A stretch of DNA of 64,000 nucleotides from Tenacibaculum pacificus (GTDB lineage Bacteria > Bacteroidota > Bacteroidia > Flavobacteriales > Flavobacteriaceae). This document shows, in pieces, positions 27,040 through 36,991 of the stretch (position 1 is its first letter; each line of letters opens with the position of its first letter). Where the stretch lies: positions 281,001-345,000 of the forward strand of contig NZ_CP115917.1 of the NCBI RefSeq assembly GCF_027941775.1. Reading direction: 5' to 3'. The notes below the pieces were generated by a model. It was not told the origin of the DNA. It worked only from the letters and a program-made list of their open reading frames with translations, and searched no databases. The position numbers and the translations under genes were made by a program.

Positions 27040-28353
27040 TTATAAATCAAATCCGATATCAACTCCTAATTGTTTAGCAATAAGTTTATTGATTCTTTTC
27101 TTAACTTCTGGAATTTTTACACTTTCTAAAACAGTATTTGCAAATGCATACATTAATAATGCTTTTGCTTCTTTTTTAGGAATACCACGTTGTTGCATGT
27201 AAAATAATGCATCATTATCTAATTGACCAATCGTACAACCGTGAGAACATTTTACATCATCTGCAAAAATCTCTAATTGAGGTTTTGCATTAATTGTAGC
27301 TTTATCACTAATCAAAACATTATTGTTTTGTTGATAAGCATTTGTTTTTTGAGCTTCTTTTTCAACAATAACTTTACCGTTAAAAACAGCAGTAGAACGA
27401 TCACCGTAAATACCTTTGTAATCTTGATGAGATTCACAATTAGGTTCAATATGATGCACCAATGTATGATGATCGATATGTTGTTTACCTTCACTAATTG
27501 TAATTCCTTTTAAAATAGAATCGATATGCTCTCCTCTTTGATAAAAGTTTAAATTGTTACGTGTAATATTTCCTCCAAAAGAAAAAGTATGTACAGAAAC
27601 AATACTACTTGATTTTTGCTCTATGTAAGAGTTATCAACCAAAGAAGCATTTTTATCATCATTTTGAATCTTGTAGATATCAACCGTTGAATCTTTAGCT
27701 GCATAAACTTCTGTTACCGCATTTGTTAAAACAGGGTTAGAAGTTAAACTTTGATGACGCTCAATAATTTGAACATGTGCATTTTGTTCTGCAATAATCA
27801 AATTACGAGGCTGCGTCATAATAGCATCCTCACTACCTGTAGTAAAGTAGATAATCTGTATTGGTTTTTGAACCTCTACATTTTTAGGGATATGAATATA
27901 AGCTCCTTCATCAGCAAAAGCAGTATTCAACGAAGTTAAATTATCTTGCTTTGCTATTTTATTGAAATGTTTTTCAATAATAGCTTTATATTTAGGTTTC
28001 GTTAATGCAGATGACATTAAACAAACATCTATAGTATCGTGTGTAGTTTCTGATAAGAAAGAACTATATTTTCCATCGATAAATACCACTTTGTAAGTGT
28101 CTATATCGTGGATAAAATATTTCTTTACATCAGCTAATTCTACAGCAGCTTCCGAACTAGGAAAAATACTATAATCTTGCTTTAATACTGAATTTAAAGA
28201 AGTGTATTTCCAAGCTTCTAATTTTTTAGTTGGGAAACCTAATTCTTCAAAATTTTGTAATGCTTTCGTTCTAATATCATGAATATCAGAATCCACATCT
28301 ACGCCATTTTCAAATGCTACGTACGATGCAGTTAGTTTTTCTTTTAATTCCAT
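27040..28353 (-). CDS. sufD: Fe-S cluster assembly protein SufD
   Basis: A 437-residue paralogue of SufB that completes the SufBC2D scaffold. N-terminal helical domain (FEELGFPTKKLEAWKYTSL), a right-handed beta-helix core (INRNNLNF-like ITRNNLNFYQRGEH) and the conserved C-terminal DDVKCSHGCTIGQLDNDALFYMQQRG, which includes the Cys/His region involved in cluster assembly with SufB. Last gene of the operon; sufS and sufE, often next in related genomes, are not here. Confidence 0.95.
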   Translation of the reverse strand: MELKEKLTASYVAFENGVDVDSDIHDIRTKALQNFEELGFPTKKLEAWKYTSLNSVLKQDYSIFPSSEAAVELADVKKYFIHDIDTYKVVFIDGKYSSFLSETTHDTIDVCLMSSALTKPKYKAIIEKHFNKIAKQDNLTSLNTAFADEGAYIHIPKNVEVQKPIQIIYFTTGSEDAIMTQPRNLIIAEQNAHVQIIERHQSLTSNPVLTNAVTEVYAAKDSTVDIYKIQNDDKNASLVDNSYIEQKSSSIVSVHTFSFGGNITRNNLNFYQRGEHIDSILKGITISEGKQHIDHHTLVHHIEPNCESHQDYKGIYGDRSTAVFNGKVIVEKEAQKTNAYQQNNNVLISDKATINAKPQLEIFADDVKCSHGCTIGQLDNDALFYMQQRGIPKKEAKALLMYAFANTVLESVKIPEVKKRINKLIAKQLGVDIGFDL

Positions 28354-28357
28354 TTTC

Positions 28358-29110
28358 TTAAGAATTAACTTCTTCCTTAATCCAATCGTATCCTTTTGCT
28401 TCTAATTCTAAAGCTAAAGAAGCATCACCAGATTTTACAATTTTACCATCGTATAAAACGTGTACAAAATCAGGAACGATATAATCTAATAAACGTTGGT
28501 AATGTGTAATAACAATTACTGCGTTGTCTTTCGATTTTAATTTATTAACTCCGTTAGCAACAATACGTAAAGCATCGATATCTAAACCAGAATCAGTTTC
28601 ATCTAAAATGGCTAATTTAGGCTCTAACATTGCCATTTGAAAAATTTCATTACGTTTCTTTTCTCCACCAGAAAAACCTTGGTTTAAAGAACGAGATAAA
28701 AATTTACGGTCTATTTCTAATAATTCTGATTTCTCACGAATCATTTTTAACATATCCTTTGCAGGCATGTCTTCTAAACCTTTAGCTTTACGATTTTCGT
28801 TAATAGCTGTTTTAATAAAGTTAGTTACAGAAACTCCAGGAATTTCTACAGGATATTGGAACGATAAAAACACGCCACTGTGTGCTCTTTCTTCAGGACC
28901 TAATTCACCAATATCTTCACCATTTAAGCTTATTGATCCGTTGGTAACTTCGTATTCTTCTTTTCCTGCAATTACAGAAGCTAAAGTACTTTTACCAGCA
29001 CCATTAGGACCCATTATTGCGTGAATTTCACCGGCTTTAACTTCTAAATTCAATCCTTTTAAGATTGATTTATCTTCAATGTTAGCGTGTAAGTTTTCTA
29101 TTTTTAACAT
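28358..29110 (-). CDS. sufC: Fe-S cluster assembly ATPase SufC
   Basis: A 250-residue ABC-type ATPase that drives conformational change of SufB/SufD. Walker [19 protein letters not shown], the SufC-specific signature [17 protein letters not shown], Walker [17 protein letters not shown] and switch His in [14 protein letters not shown] are all intact. It is encoded 4 bp before sufD and 25 bp after sufB. Confidence 0.97.
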   Translation of the reverse strand: MLKIENLHANIEDKSILKGLNLEVKAGEIHAIMGPNGAGKSTLASVIAGKEEYEVTNGSISLNGEDIGELGPEERAHSGVFLSFQYPVEIPGVSVTNFIKTAINENRKAKGLEDMPAKDMLKMIREKSELLEIDRKFLSRSLNQGFSGGEKKRNEIFQMAMLEPKLAILDETDSGLDIDALRIVANGVNKLKSKDNAVIVITHYQRLLDYIVPDFVHVLYDGKIVKSGDASLALELEAKGYDWIKEEVNS

Positions 29111-29135
29111 GGTAATATATCTTTGTTATTGGCTA

Positions 29136-30584
29136 TTAACCAACGCTTCCTTCTAAACTGATTTCTAATAATTTTTGTGCTTCTACAGCAAATTCCATTG
29201 GTAATTTATTTAGTACTTCTTTACTAAATCCGTTTACGATTAATGCAATTGCTTTTTCGGTATCTATTCCACGTTGGTTACAGTAAAATAATTGGTCTTC
29301 ACCAATTTTACTTGTAGTTGCTTCGTGTTCTATTTGCGCCGATTTATTTTTTGTTTCAATATATGGGAATGTGTGTGCACCACATTCATTACCCATTAAT
29401 AAAGAATCACACTGAGAGAAGTTACGCGCATTTTCTGCACGAGCTCCAATTTGAACTAATCCTCTATAACTGTTTTGTGATTTTCCTGCCGATATTCCTT
29501 TAGAAATAATGGTTGACTTAGTGTTTTTACCTAAGTGAATCATTTTAGTACCAGTATCAGCTTGCTGATAATTATTGGTTACAGCTATTGAATAAAATTC
29601 TCCAACAGAATTATCTCCTTTTAAAATACAACTAGGGTATTTCCACGTTACAGCAGAACCAGTTTCTACTTGTGTCCAAGAAACTTTTGCATTAGTTTCA
29701 CAGATAGCTCTTTTTGTTACAAAATTGTAAACACCACCTTTTCCTTCTGCATTTCCAGGATACCAGTTCTGAACAGTAGAATACTTAATTTCAGCATCAT
29801 CCATGGCAATTAATTCAACAACAGCGGCATGTAACTGATTTTCATCTCTACTAGGAGCTGTACAACCTTCAAGGTAAGAAACATAACTTCCTTTATCAGC
29901 AACAACTAAAGTTCTTTCGAATTGTCCTGTTCCTCCTTCATTAATTCTGAAGTAAGTTGATAATTCCATTGGGCAACGAACACCTTTTGGAATATAACAG
30001 AAAGATCCATCAGAAAATACTGCTGAATTTAATGCTGCATAAAAGTTATCTGTAGTTGGAACAACAGTTCCTAAATATTTTCTTACTAATTCAGGATGTT
30101 CTTGAATAGCTTCAGAAATAGGCATAAAAATAATACCTTTTTTACCTAATGTTTCTCTAAAAGTTGTTGCAACAGAAACTGAATCTACTACAATATCAAC
30201 AGCGACATTAGCTAATTTTTTTTGTTCATCTAAAGAAATTCCTAAACGTTTAAAAGTGTCCAGTAATTCTGGATCAACTTCATCTAAACTATTTAATTTT
30301 GGTTTTTCTTTTGGAGCTGAATAGTAAGCAATGTCTTGAAATTTTGGTTTTTCATAATGAACATTTGCCCATTCTGGTTCCTCCATTTCTTTCCAAACTT
30401 TAAAGGCTTCTAAACGCCAATCAGTCATCCATTGTGGCTCGTTTTTCTTTTTAGAAATAGCACGAACTACATCTTCATTTAACCCTTTTGCAAAGGTTTC
30501 ACTTTCTATGTCAGTATAAAAACCATATTCATATTCTTTGGTTTTTAACTCTTCTCTTAAATCGTCTTCGGTATACTTGCTCAT
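29136..30584 (-). CDS. sufB: Fe-S cluster assembly scaffold SufB
   Basis: A 482-residue scaffold subunit. The start [13 protein letters not shown] (ATG 30584) is chosen because a longer frame would run into sufA and the family length is ~480. Landmarks are [75 protein letters not shown] and [17 protein letters not shown]. Cys in the EGCTAP segment and the C-terminal region take part in persulfide transfer and cluster binding in studied homologues. Lies 13 bp after sufA. Confidence 0.96.
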   Translation of the reverse strand: MSKYTEDDLREELKTKEYEYGFYTDIESETFAKGLNEDVVRAISKKKNEPQWMTDWRLEAFKVWKEMEEPEWANVHYEKPKFQDIAYYSAPKEKPKLNSLDEVDPELLDTFKRLGISLDEQKKLANVAVDIVVDSVSVATTFRETLGKKGIIFMPISEAIQEHPELVRKYLGTVVPTTDNFYAALNSAVFSDGSFCYIPKGVRCPMELSTYFRINEGGTGQFERTLVVADKGSYVSYLEGCTAPSRDENQLHAAVVELIAMDDAEIKYSTVQNWYPGNAEGKGGVYNFVTKRAICETNAKVSWTQVETGSAVTWKYPSCILKGDNSVGEFYSIAVTNNYQQADTGTKMIHLGKNTKSTIISKGISAGKSQNSYRGLVQIGARAENARNFSQCDSLLMGNECGAHTFPYIETKNKSAQIEHEATTSKIGEDQLFYCNQRGIDTEKAIALIVNGFSKEVLNKLPMEFAVEAQKLLEISLEGSVG

Positions 30585-30597
30585 TTGAGTTGTAATG

Positions 30598-30927
30598 TTA
30601 TAAAGAAAAACTTTCTCCGCAACCACAGGTACGGTTTGCGTTTGGGTTGTTAAAAACAAAACCTTTTCCGTTTAAACCTCCAGAATACTCTAAGGTAGTT
30701 CCTACTAGGTATAAAAAACTTTTTTTATCAACAATAATTTTTATGTCGTTTTCTTCGAAAATTTTATCGTTTTCTTGGGTGTTTTTGTCAAAAGTTAAGT
30801 CGTACGATAACCCTGAACAACCTCCACTTTTTACGCCAACACGCACAAAATCTACTGCAGCATCAAAACCGTCATCAGTCATTAACTGGATAACTTTATT
30901 TTTTGCTGTTTCTGAAACTTTTATCAT
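30598..30927 (-). CDS. sufA: A-type Fe-S carrier (SufA/IscA family)
   Basis: A 109-residue HesB-like protein with the three conserved cysteines: [12 protein letters not shown] and the C-terminal CGCGESF. A-type carriers accept clusters from SufBCD and pass them to targets. First gene of the suf operon, with a TATATTTG promoter element 30 bases upstream. Confidence 0.94.
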   Translation of the reverse strand: MIKVSETAKNKVIQLMTDDGFDAAVDFVRVGVKSGGCSGLSYDLTFDKNTQENDKIFEENDIKIIVDKKSFLYLVGTTLEYSGGLNGKGFVFNNPNANRTCGCGESFSL

Positions 30928-30956
30928 TTTTTTAGTGGTTTAAGCTAAATAAGTTG

Positions 30957-30964
30957 CAAATATA
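30957..30964 (-). promoter_or_regulatory. TAnnTTTG -7 element of the suf operon
   Basis: TATATTTG on the minus strand, 29 bases before the sufA ATG. Confidence 0.55.
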
Positions 30965-31032
30965 CAATATAAGTCTCATTTAATTACAGAACCTTTGATA
31001 GGGTTTTGTTATCGTTATATCATTGTTTCTGA

Positions 31033-32091
31033 TTATTCTTGAAATTCAAGATTGTTAATGAAGTCATTATCAGAAAGAGAAAGAAGAAATGTTTTTAAAT
31101 CATCTTTGTCTTTTTGAGAAAGGTTAACACCTCCTTTGTTTACACTTTTCATTAAAGGGTCTATTGTTGAAGAGTTTTTTAAACCTGTTGAATAATGATT
31201 TATAACATCTTCTAAAGTAGCAAAACGACCATCGTGCATGTATGGAGCTGTAAATTTTAAATTCCGAAGCGATGGCGATTTAAATTTTCCATTATCATTC
31301 GGATCGCCAGTTATTTTACCTAATCCTAAATCAGTAAAAATAGCATCTAAACCATTATTATGAAATTTATTATCCGTCCATAATGGGTTGTTATTACTTC
31401 CATGACAATGAAAACAATCTCCACGAGTTTCATCCATAAAAACATCAAAACCATTTTTTTCTTCGGATGTCAGTTGTGCTTTTCCTAATAAATATTGATC
31501 AAATTTTGAGTTTCCAGAGATTAAAGTTCTTTCAAACTGTGCAAGTGCTTTGGTTATTAAAGTAGAATCTATTTTGATATTTCCAAAAGCTTGCTGAAAT
31601 AAAAATGGATATTCAGCATGATTTTTAATTTTTTGAGCAACATTTATCCAATTACTATGCATTTCTATTGGATTTCTAACGGGCTCTAAAGCTTGACTTT
31701 CAAGACTTGTTTCTTTTCCATCCCAAGTAAAACGCTCATCAAAATTCCATGCTAAATTAAATAAAGGCATGGAGTTTCTATTGCCAATTTTTCCATCAAC
31801 ACCTTCACTAAAACGATTTTCATCCGTAAAAGCTTTTTGAGGATTATGACAACTAGCGCACGATTGTGTATTGTCTTTTGATAAAATTTCATCAAAAAAT
31901 AATTTTTTACCTAAGGCAATTCCTTCTTCTGTTAAAGGATTATTTGTAGGGATAACAGGTTCAATTAATTTTTGTTGAAAAAGCTCAGGTATTTTTAATG
32001 ATGTAGGTTTGGGCGTATATATTCCTTCTTCTTTTGATGAACAACTCATTAAAAGAAGAAGGAATAAAAACAAAATATTTTTTTTAATCAT
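31033..32091 (-). CDS. Diheme cytochrome c peroxidase / MauG-MbnH-like lipoprotein
   Basis: A 352-residue lipoprotein (signal ending LLLLMSC, Cys17) with two heme-c sites, CASCH at 78-82 and CFHCH at 226-230. Typical family segments are IALGKKLFFDEILSKDNTQS, NRNSMPLFNLAW, FTWDGKETSLESQALEPV and YMHDGRFATLEDVI. Members either reduce H2O2 or, as in MauG and MbnH, use a bis-Fe(IV) state to oxidise a protein tryptophan. The preceding gene, 4 bp upstream, encodes an MbnP-like protein, the known partner of MbnH, which argues for the second role. Last gene of a four-gene lipoprotein operon; it would be tethered in the periplasm or on the cell surface. Confidence 0.88.
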   Translation of the reverse strand: MIKKNILFLFLLLLMSCSSKEEGIYTPKPTSLKIPELFQQKLIEPVIPTNNPLTEEGIALGKKLFFDEILSKDNTQSCASCHNPQKAFTDENRFSEGVDGKIGNRNSMPLFNLAWNFDERFTWDGKETSLESQALEPVRNPIEMHSNWINVAQKIKNHAEYPFLFQQAFGNIKIDSTLITKALAQFERTLISGNSKFDQYLLGKAQLTSEEKNGFDVFMDETRGDCFHCHGSNNNPLWTDNKFHNNGLDAIFTDLGLGKITGDPNDNGKFKSPSLRNLKFTAPYMHDGRFATLEDVINHYSTGLKNSSTIDPLMKSVNKGGVNLSQKDKDDLKTFLLSLSDNDFINNLEFQE

Positions 32092-32095
32092 TTGT

Positions 32096-32872
32096 TTATT
32101 GCGTAATTGTACCTAAACTAAAAACGCCTTTTTTACCATTTTCAGACATTGTTTTTTGAGCTTCATAATCCATCATTAAGCTGATGTTTTTTTTATTTAA
32201 ATCCCAATCATTTGGGTTTTTAAACCATTGCGCAACATTCATTTTTATTTCAATAGTTGCGTTATTTTTAACATTTATACTACCTAAATCAACTGAAAAA
32301 GAAGTGTCTTCTGCTTTTTTTGTTTCGGTATTATAAGCTCTAATTGTATGAAAGTTATAAGGGTTTTCAACATTCTTAGTATCTTTATATTTTCCATCCA
32401 TTTGCATAAAATGGTAACCACCGCCTAGCATCATCGGTACGCCCCAAGAAGCTGTGTTTAAATCAGCATAATTACCATCAATATTATCATCTTCATTAAA
32501 ACCAAAAGTCATGGATAGGTTGTAATTTCCTTCTGATATTTTTACAGATGGATTAAATAATGAGCTTTCAGAATTACTTAAATCTACTAATTGATAACCA
32601 TCAAAAGTAGTTGCTTTTCCTGCTCCGTCAGTTAAGGTTATTTTTGATATTAAATAACGTAATTTATCAATTTTAAGAGTTGTTTCTGTTTTTATATCTG
32701 TACCTATTATATAAGAAAATTCGGTACTACTTAAATCTGATTTTTCAATAGTAGTTCCATCCCAATTTTGCGAAAAATTAACTTTAATATCAACTTCTTT
32801 AATTGGCTCGTCGTTATCTGAGCTACATGAAAAAATAAATAGACTTAATAGTAGTATTGAAAACTGTTTCAT
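32096..32872 (-). CDS. MbnP-like copper-binding lipoprotein
   Basis: A 258-residue lipoprotein (signal ending LSLFIFSC, Cys16, followed by the acidic SSDNDEP). The body fits the MbnP family: an opening VNFSQNWDGTTIE, KIDKLRYLISKITL, the GNYNLSMTFGFNED segment, GGGYHFMQMDGKY, NFHTIRAY and the closing AQWFKNPNDWDL. MbnP proteins bind copper through His/Met and a kynurenine made from Trp by the diheme enzyme MbnH. His in GYHFM and NFHTI and Trp in QNWDG are candidate ligand or modification sites, by inference. Directly followed by the diheme gene; preceded by a propeller lipoprotein gene 2 bp away. Confidence 0.72.
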   Translation of the reverse strand: MKQFSILLLSLFIFSCSSDNDEPIKEVDIKVNFSQNWDGTTIEKSDLSSTEFSYIIGTDIKTETTLKIDKLRYLISKITLTDGAGKATTFDGYQLVDLSNSESSLFNPSVKISEGNYNLSMTFGFNEDDNIDGNYADLNTASWGVPMMLGGGYHFMQMDGKYKDTKNVENPYNFHTIRAYNTETKKAEDTSFSVDLGSINVKNNATIEIKMNVAQWFKNPNDWDLNKKNISLMMDYEAQKTMSENGKKGVFSLGTITQ

Positions 32873-32874
32873 AG

Positions 32875-34197
32875 TTATTTTAATTTGATGATTAATAGGT
32901 CTGAAAATCCTTTGTTTGTAGGTATATCTTCAGTATTACTGTTGCTTTCACCAACTGCAATTATATTTCCATTAGCTAATTGAATAGCATCATAACAAAA
33001 ATCGACAGCTGTACCACCAATGGTTTTTTGCCAAAGTTGCTTTCCATTTTTATCTATTTTAAGAAGCCAAGCATCATTTTGACCTTTATTGATAATTTGA
33101 TTATCAGTACTTCTTGAACTTCCCGAAATTAAAAAATCACCATTATTAGTTTTGTTAATTGAGCGACCAACATCAAAACTAGTACCGCCATAATTTTTTT
33201 GCCAGATTAATGTACCATTTGTATTTATTTTGATAACCCATAAATCAGCGCCACCATTGTTGTCTGTTACATCTTTGTCATCGCTTCGAGTATCGCCAAT
33301 AATGATAAAATTTCCGTCATCAGTAGGAGTTATTGCTCTTGCTTCATCAATTTGATCACCTCCAAAAGATTTCTCCCAAATAAGTGTTCCTGTTTTATTT
33401 ATTTTGATAACCCAAAAATCATAACTACCTTGATTATTATTGATATCAACATCAACACTATCTGATGTTCCAATCATTAAATAACCATCAGAAGTTGCTG
33501 TAATTCCGTAACAGGTATCAGTATTTGTACCTCCAAAATATTTTCGCCATTCAATATTTCCGTTAGCATTTAATTTTATCGCCCAATAATCGCCACCGGC
33601 GTGTCTTGCTGCTGATTTTGCATTTCCTGCGCCTCCTGAAGCTGTAACATCTAAAATACCTCCTATAAAAAAGCCACCATCATTGGATTCAATAATTTGA
33701 AAACCTTTATCTGTTCCTGCAAATCCTGTGTTTTTTTTCCATAGAATATTTCCAGTAGCATCTAATTTTAAAATCCAAATATCTTCAAAACCTTCATTTT
33801 CGTTAACGTCACCATCAGCACTTTTACTGTATCCTATTACAGCAAAACCATTGTCACTGGTTTCAATAATTTGATACGCTTTTTCATCTTTTGAACCTCC
33901 GTATGTTTTTTGCCATTGTAAAGTATCATTTTCATCAAACTTTAATAGCCAATAATCATACTGAATTGTTGTTTTTGATGTTGAAATATCTCCATCAATA
34001 CTTTGCGTAAATCCTAAAACAGCATAGCCATTATCTGAGGTTTGAATAACGCTTCTTCCGCTTTCGTTTTTTGAACCACCATATGTTTTTACAAAATCAA
34101 TAGTTAATTGTTTTGTTATTGTAGCTGACGGAGTATCATTATTACAACTGATAAAAATTATAAAAGCTGATAAAAGTATTGAAATTGGTTTTAACAT
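32875..34197 (-). CDS. Seven-repeat beta-propeller-like lipoprotein
   Basis: A 440-residue lipoprotein (signal ending FIIFISC, Cys18). It consists of seven repeats of about 50-60 residues with the core W-x-K-x-x-GG...D....I..T.DgG....G.S.S.D.D, e.g. LQWQKTYGGSKDEKAYQIIE and LIWEKSFGGDQIDEARAITP; repeats end in a WLLKLD/WVIKIN strand. The count suits a closed seven-bladed propeller. No catalytic motif recognised; probably binding or scaffolding at the cell surface. It begins at the base after the preceding gene's stop codon, so translation is coupled. Confidence 0.75.
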   Translation of the reverse strand: MLKPISILLSAFIIFISCNNDTPSATITKQLTIDFVKTYGGSKNESGRSVIQTSDNGYAVLGFTQSIDGDISTSKTTIQYDYWLLKFDENDTLQWQKTYGGSKDEKAYQIIETSDNGFAVIGYSKSADGDVNENEGFEDIWILKLDATGNILWKKNTGFAGTDKGFQIIESNDGGFFIGGILDVTASGGAGNAKSAARHAGGDYWAIKLNANGNIEWRKYFGGTNTDTCYGITATSDGYLMIGTSDSVDVDINNNQGSYDFWVIKINKTGTLIWEKSFGGDQIDEARAITPTDDGNFIIIGDTRSDDKDVTDNNGGADLWVIKINTNGTLIWQKNYGGTSFDVGRSINKTNNGDFLISGSSRSTDNQIINKGQNDAWLLKIDKNGKQLWQKTIGGTAVDFCYDAIQLANGNIIAVGESNSNTEDIPTNKGFSDLLIIKLK

Positions 34198-35748
34198 TTA
34201 TTGTTTTTTAACGATGAATAAACCACTGTTAATATCACTTATTATTATTTTTCCGCTATCAAAATATGGATATACGTTCCATACTCCATTAAAATTAGCA
34301 CCATTATTGTTTGGATAGGTATCAAAATAACCAGTTTCTGTTATTGATTTGCTAGATATATTTGTAATATCAATAAAACGAACACCTGCTGTGTAGTTCG
34401 CTAAATAAAACATGTTGTCTTTTATATACCCATTATGATCAATTGCATTAGTAGGACCAGTATAACTAAAATGCTCTTTAGGATTGTCTAAATCAGTGAA
34501 ATCAAAAATAATATTTCTTGTTTTGTTTCCAAATTTTTGTTCATCTAACTCATCTCCTAAAATAAAATATTTTTTATTTTCTGTAAACCAACCTTGGTGA
34601 GTATAACCAACATTTGCATACGATATTTTAGAGATATTTTTAGGATTTGATTTGTCGCTAATATCAACTATAACAACTTCATTTTCGTTACTACCGATTA
34701 AAATTTCTTTACCAGTGTAATCAGAATCAGGACCGTTATAATTAATTACTTGTGCATCATGACTATAATTATCTGTTCCCCATCCACCTTCAGTTTTAGG
34801 GTTTTTAGGATCTTGTATATTGATAAATAAAGGACCTCCTTTATAAGGACCAGATTTACTAGTTCCTACAGGGTATGCATATCCTGATTCTTCATTAATT
34901 ACCATATTATGAGCACTACCAAATTCTTTAAAGTGGGTATCAGGACTAAATGTTTCAGGAGGTGTAGATACGTTTCTTAATCTTGTTAAATCAAAAACTT
35001 GCATTCCGTGTCCATAAGCTTCACTAACAATAAAAGCATGGTCTTTATATATTTTAACATCTCTCCAAGAGCTATTAACAGTTGCTGTTGGTATCTTACC
35101 TAAATAAACAGGATTGTTTGTGTTTGTAATATCAACAAAAACAGTTCCGTTGTTTACACACATTATTGCATATTCTTTGTTAGTACTAGCATCTGTCCAA
35201 CCCCAAGAGTCATTTCCTTCAGTAGCGCCAAAGGTACTTAGTGGAATGTGTAACAATAAATCATAACCGTTACAAGGGTAAATTCCTGCCATACCTGAAA
35301 CACATGGAACTTTATTATCTATTGATGAATCATCACATACATCACCTATACCATCGCCGTCTGTATCTTTTTGATCTGGATTAGCCGTGTTAGGACAGTT
35401 ATCTATATCGTTTTTTATACCATCTTTATCAGTATCATTTAAATATTTATCACACACATCTCCTATACCATTTCCGTCTGTATCTTTTTGATCAGGATTA
35501 GGCATTAATGGACAATTATCATCTACATCTTTAATTCCATCATTATCGTCATCATCATCACAAATATTACCTTTTCCATCACCGTCAGTATCTAATTGCT
35601 CTTTATTAGCTGTATCAGGACAGTTATCTAAAGAGTTAATTATTTCATCACCATCAGTATCATTATTGATTTTTACGGAAGGAGAATTACAAGATAAAAT
35701 AAGGGTAAGTAAAGAATAAAAAAGTGTTTTTTTTATAGTGTTGTTCAT
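34198..35748 (-). CDS. TSP3-repeat / LVIVD (choice-of-anchor B-like) lipoprotein
   Basis: A 516-residue lipoprotein (signal ending SLLTLILSC, Cys20). Residues ~30-145 are calcium-binding thrombospondin type 3 repeats (DTDGDGKGNICDDDDDNDGI, DNCPNTANPDQKDTDGDGIG). From ~165 on comes a propeller of LVIVD-like repeats (AIMCVNNGTVFVDITNTNNP, KEILIGSNENEVVIVDISDK, GVRFIDITNISSK), as in 'choice-of-anchor B' proteins. Here anchoring is by an N-terminal lipid and no C-terminal type IX sorting domain is seen. First gene of the four-gene operon with the MbnP/MbnH-like pair; the TSP3 part could be a rigid surface stalk. Confidence 0.8.
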   Translation of the reverse strand: MNNTIKKTLFYSLLTLILSCNSPSVKINNDTDGDEIINSLDNCPDTANKEQLDTDGDGKGNICDDDDDNDGIKDVDDNCPLMPNPDQKDTDGNGIGDVCDKYLNDTDKDGIKNDIDNCPNTANPDQKDTDGDGIGDVCDDSSIDNKVPCVSGMAGIYPCNGYDLLLHIPLSTFGATEGNDSWGWTDASTNKEYAIMCVNNGTVFVDITNTNNPVYLGKIPTATVNSSWRDVKIYKDHAFIVSEAYGHGMQVFDLTRLRNVSTPPETFSPDTHFKEFGSAHNMVINEESGYAYPVGTSKSGPYKGGPLFINIQDPKNPKTEGGWGTDNYSHDAQVINYNGPDSDYTGKEILIGSNENEVVIVDISDKSNPKNISKISYANVGYTHQGWFTENKKYFILGDELDEQKFGNKTRNIIFDFTDLDNPKEHFSYTGPTNAIDHNGYIKDNMFYLANYTAGVRFIDITNISSKSITETGYFDTYPNNNGANFNGVWNVYPYFDSGKIIISDINSGLFIVKKQ

Positions 35749-35856
35749 AATGATTTTGATTTTAAGTGCTAAAGTTACAGAATTAACTAAGTATAAAACA
35801 GTTAATAACTAGTAAACCCTATCTTTATTTTAAAAGGAGTTATTTATTTATCCTAT

Positions 35857-35884
35857 TTTGTTTACTTACTTGTTGTTATCTTTG
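35857..35884 (+). promoter_or_regulatory. Bacteroidota promoter of thiL (TTTG-N16-TATCTTTG)
   Basis: TTTG at 35857-35860 and TATCTTTG at 35877-35884. The -7 element ends 4 bases before the thiL ATG, so the transcript is probably leaderless. Confidence 0.6.
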
Positions 35885-35888
35885 CCAA

Positions 35889-36935
35889 ATGTTAGAAGAT
35901 AAAAATCAAGAAAGAACCTCATTAGCTGAACTAGGAGAGTTTGGTTTAATAAACCATTTAACGGAGCATTTTAAGTTATATAGCTCATCAACAACAAAAG
36001 GAATTGGTGATGATGCTGCTGTAATTAGCGCATCAGAAAAAGAACGCTTAATAACTACTGATTTATTAGTAGAAGGTGTACATTTTGATTTAAGCTACAT
36101 GCCATTAAAGCATTTAGGATATAAAGCTGTAATGGTTAATTTATCAGATGTATATGCAATGAATGGTGTTGCAGAACAAATTACCGTATCAATTGCTGTT
36201 TCAAATAGATTTCCTTTAGAAGCTTTAGAAGAATTATATGCAGGTATTCAATTAGCTTGTGATACTTATAAAGTTGATTTAATTGGAGGAGATACAACTT
36301 CATCAACAAAAGGAATGTTAATTTCTATTACCGCAATAGGAACAGCAGAAAAAGAAGACATTGTTTACCGAAACGGTGCAAAACCTACCGATTTAATTGT
36401 TGTTTCTGGAGATTTAGGTGCTGCATATTTAGGTTTACAGGTTTTAGAAAGAGAGAAACAAGTATTTCAAGTAAATCCGCAAAGTCAACCAGATTTAGAT
36501 GCTTATACCTATTTAATAGAGCGTCAATTAAAACCAGAGGCTCGTAAAGATATTACAGAATTATTAAAAGAAATGGAGGTAAAACCAACTTCTATGATTG
36601 ATATTTCTGATGGATTGTCATCTGAAATAATGCATATTTGTACACAAAGTAAAACAGGATGTAAAATTTATGAAGATAAATTACCGTTAGATCCTCAAGT
36701 TATTTCTACTTCTGAAGAGTTTAAAATGGATAGCACCATGATTGCTTTAAGTGGCGGTGAAGATTATGAATTATTATTTACAGTGCCTCTTGCCGATTTT
36801 GATAAAATCAAATCAAACCCGAATTTATCAATTATTGGGCATATTGTTGCAGAAAGTGAAGGACTGAATTTAGTTACACGTGCAAATCAAGAAATTGAAT
36901 TAAAAGCACAAGGATGGAATACATTTAAAGAATAA
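35889..36935 (+). CDS. thiL: Thiamine-monophosphate kinase
   Basis: A 348-residue enzyme of the AIR-synthase/PurM-like fold that phosphorylates thiamine phosphate to thiamine diphosphate. N-terminal SLAELGEFGLINHLTEHF, the metal/ATP motif GIGDDAAVI, TTDLLVEGVHFDLSYMPLKH, VDLIGGDTTSS and SMIDISDGLSSEIMHI, and C-terminal LSGGEDYELLFTV are all present. The product is the cofactor of SucA encoded in this window. Monocistronic with its own promoter and terminator. Confidence 0.96.
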   Translation: MLEDKNQERTSLAELGEFGLINHLTEHFKLYSSSTTKGIGDDAAVISASEKERLITTDLLVEGVHFDLSYMPLKHLGYKAVMVNLSDVYAMNGVAEQITVSIAVSNRFPLEALEELYAGIQLACDTYKVDLIGGDTTSSTKGMLISITAIGTAEKEDIVYRNGAKPTDLIVVSGDLGAAYLGLQVLEREKQVFQVNPQSQPDLDAYTYLIERQLKPEARKDITELLKEMEVKPTSMIDISDGLSSEIMHICTQSKTGCKIYEDKLPLDPQVISTSEEFKMDSTMIALSGGEDYELLFTVPLADFDKIKSNPNLSIIGHIVAESEGLNLVTRANQEIELKAQGWNTFKE

Positions 36936-36960
36936 ATACAAAACATATTAATATATTAGA

Positions 36961-36991
36961 AACCATACTTTTTAAAAGTGTGGTTTTTTTT
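36961..36991 (+). terminator. Intrinsic terminator after thiL
   Basis: AACCATACTTT / AAAGTGTGGTT (one or two G-U pairs) followed by a T9 tract. Confidence 0.8.

Noticed and set aside
30585..30659. Longer sufB start at 30659
   Set aside because: It would overlap sufA by 62 bp and adds residues ([11 protein letters not shown]) not seen in Suf[10 protein letters not shown] is the family start.
35772..35779. Promoter element for the four-lipoprotein operon (minus strand TAACTTTA)
   Set aside because: Only a partial match to TAnnTTTG and no -33 TTG, so not listed as a feature.
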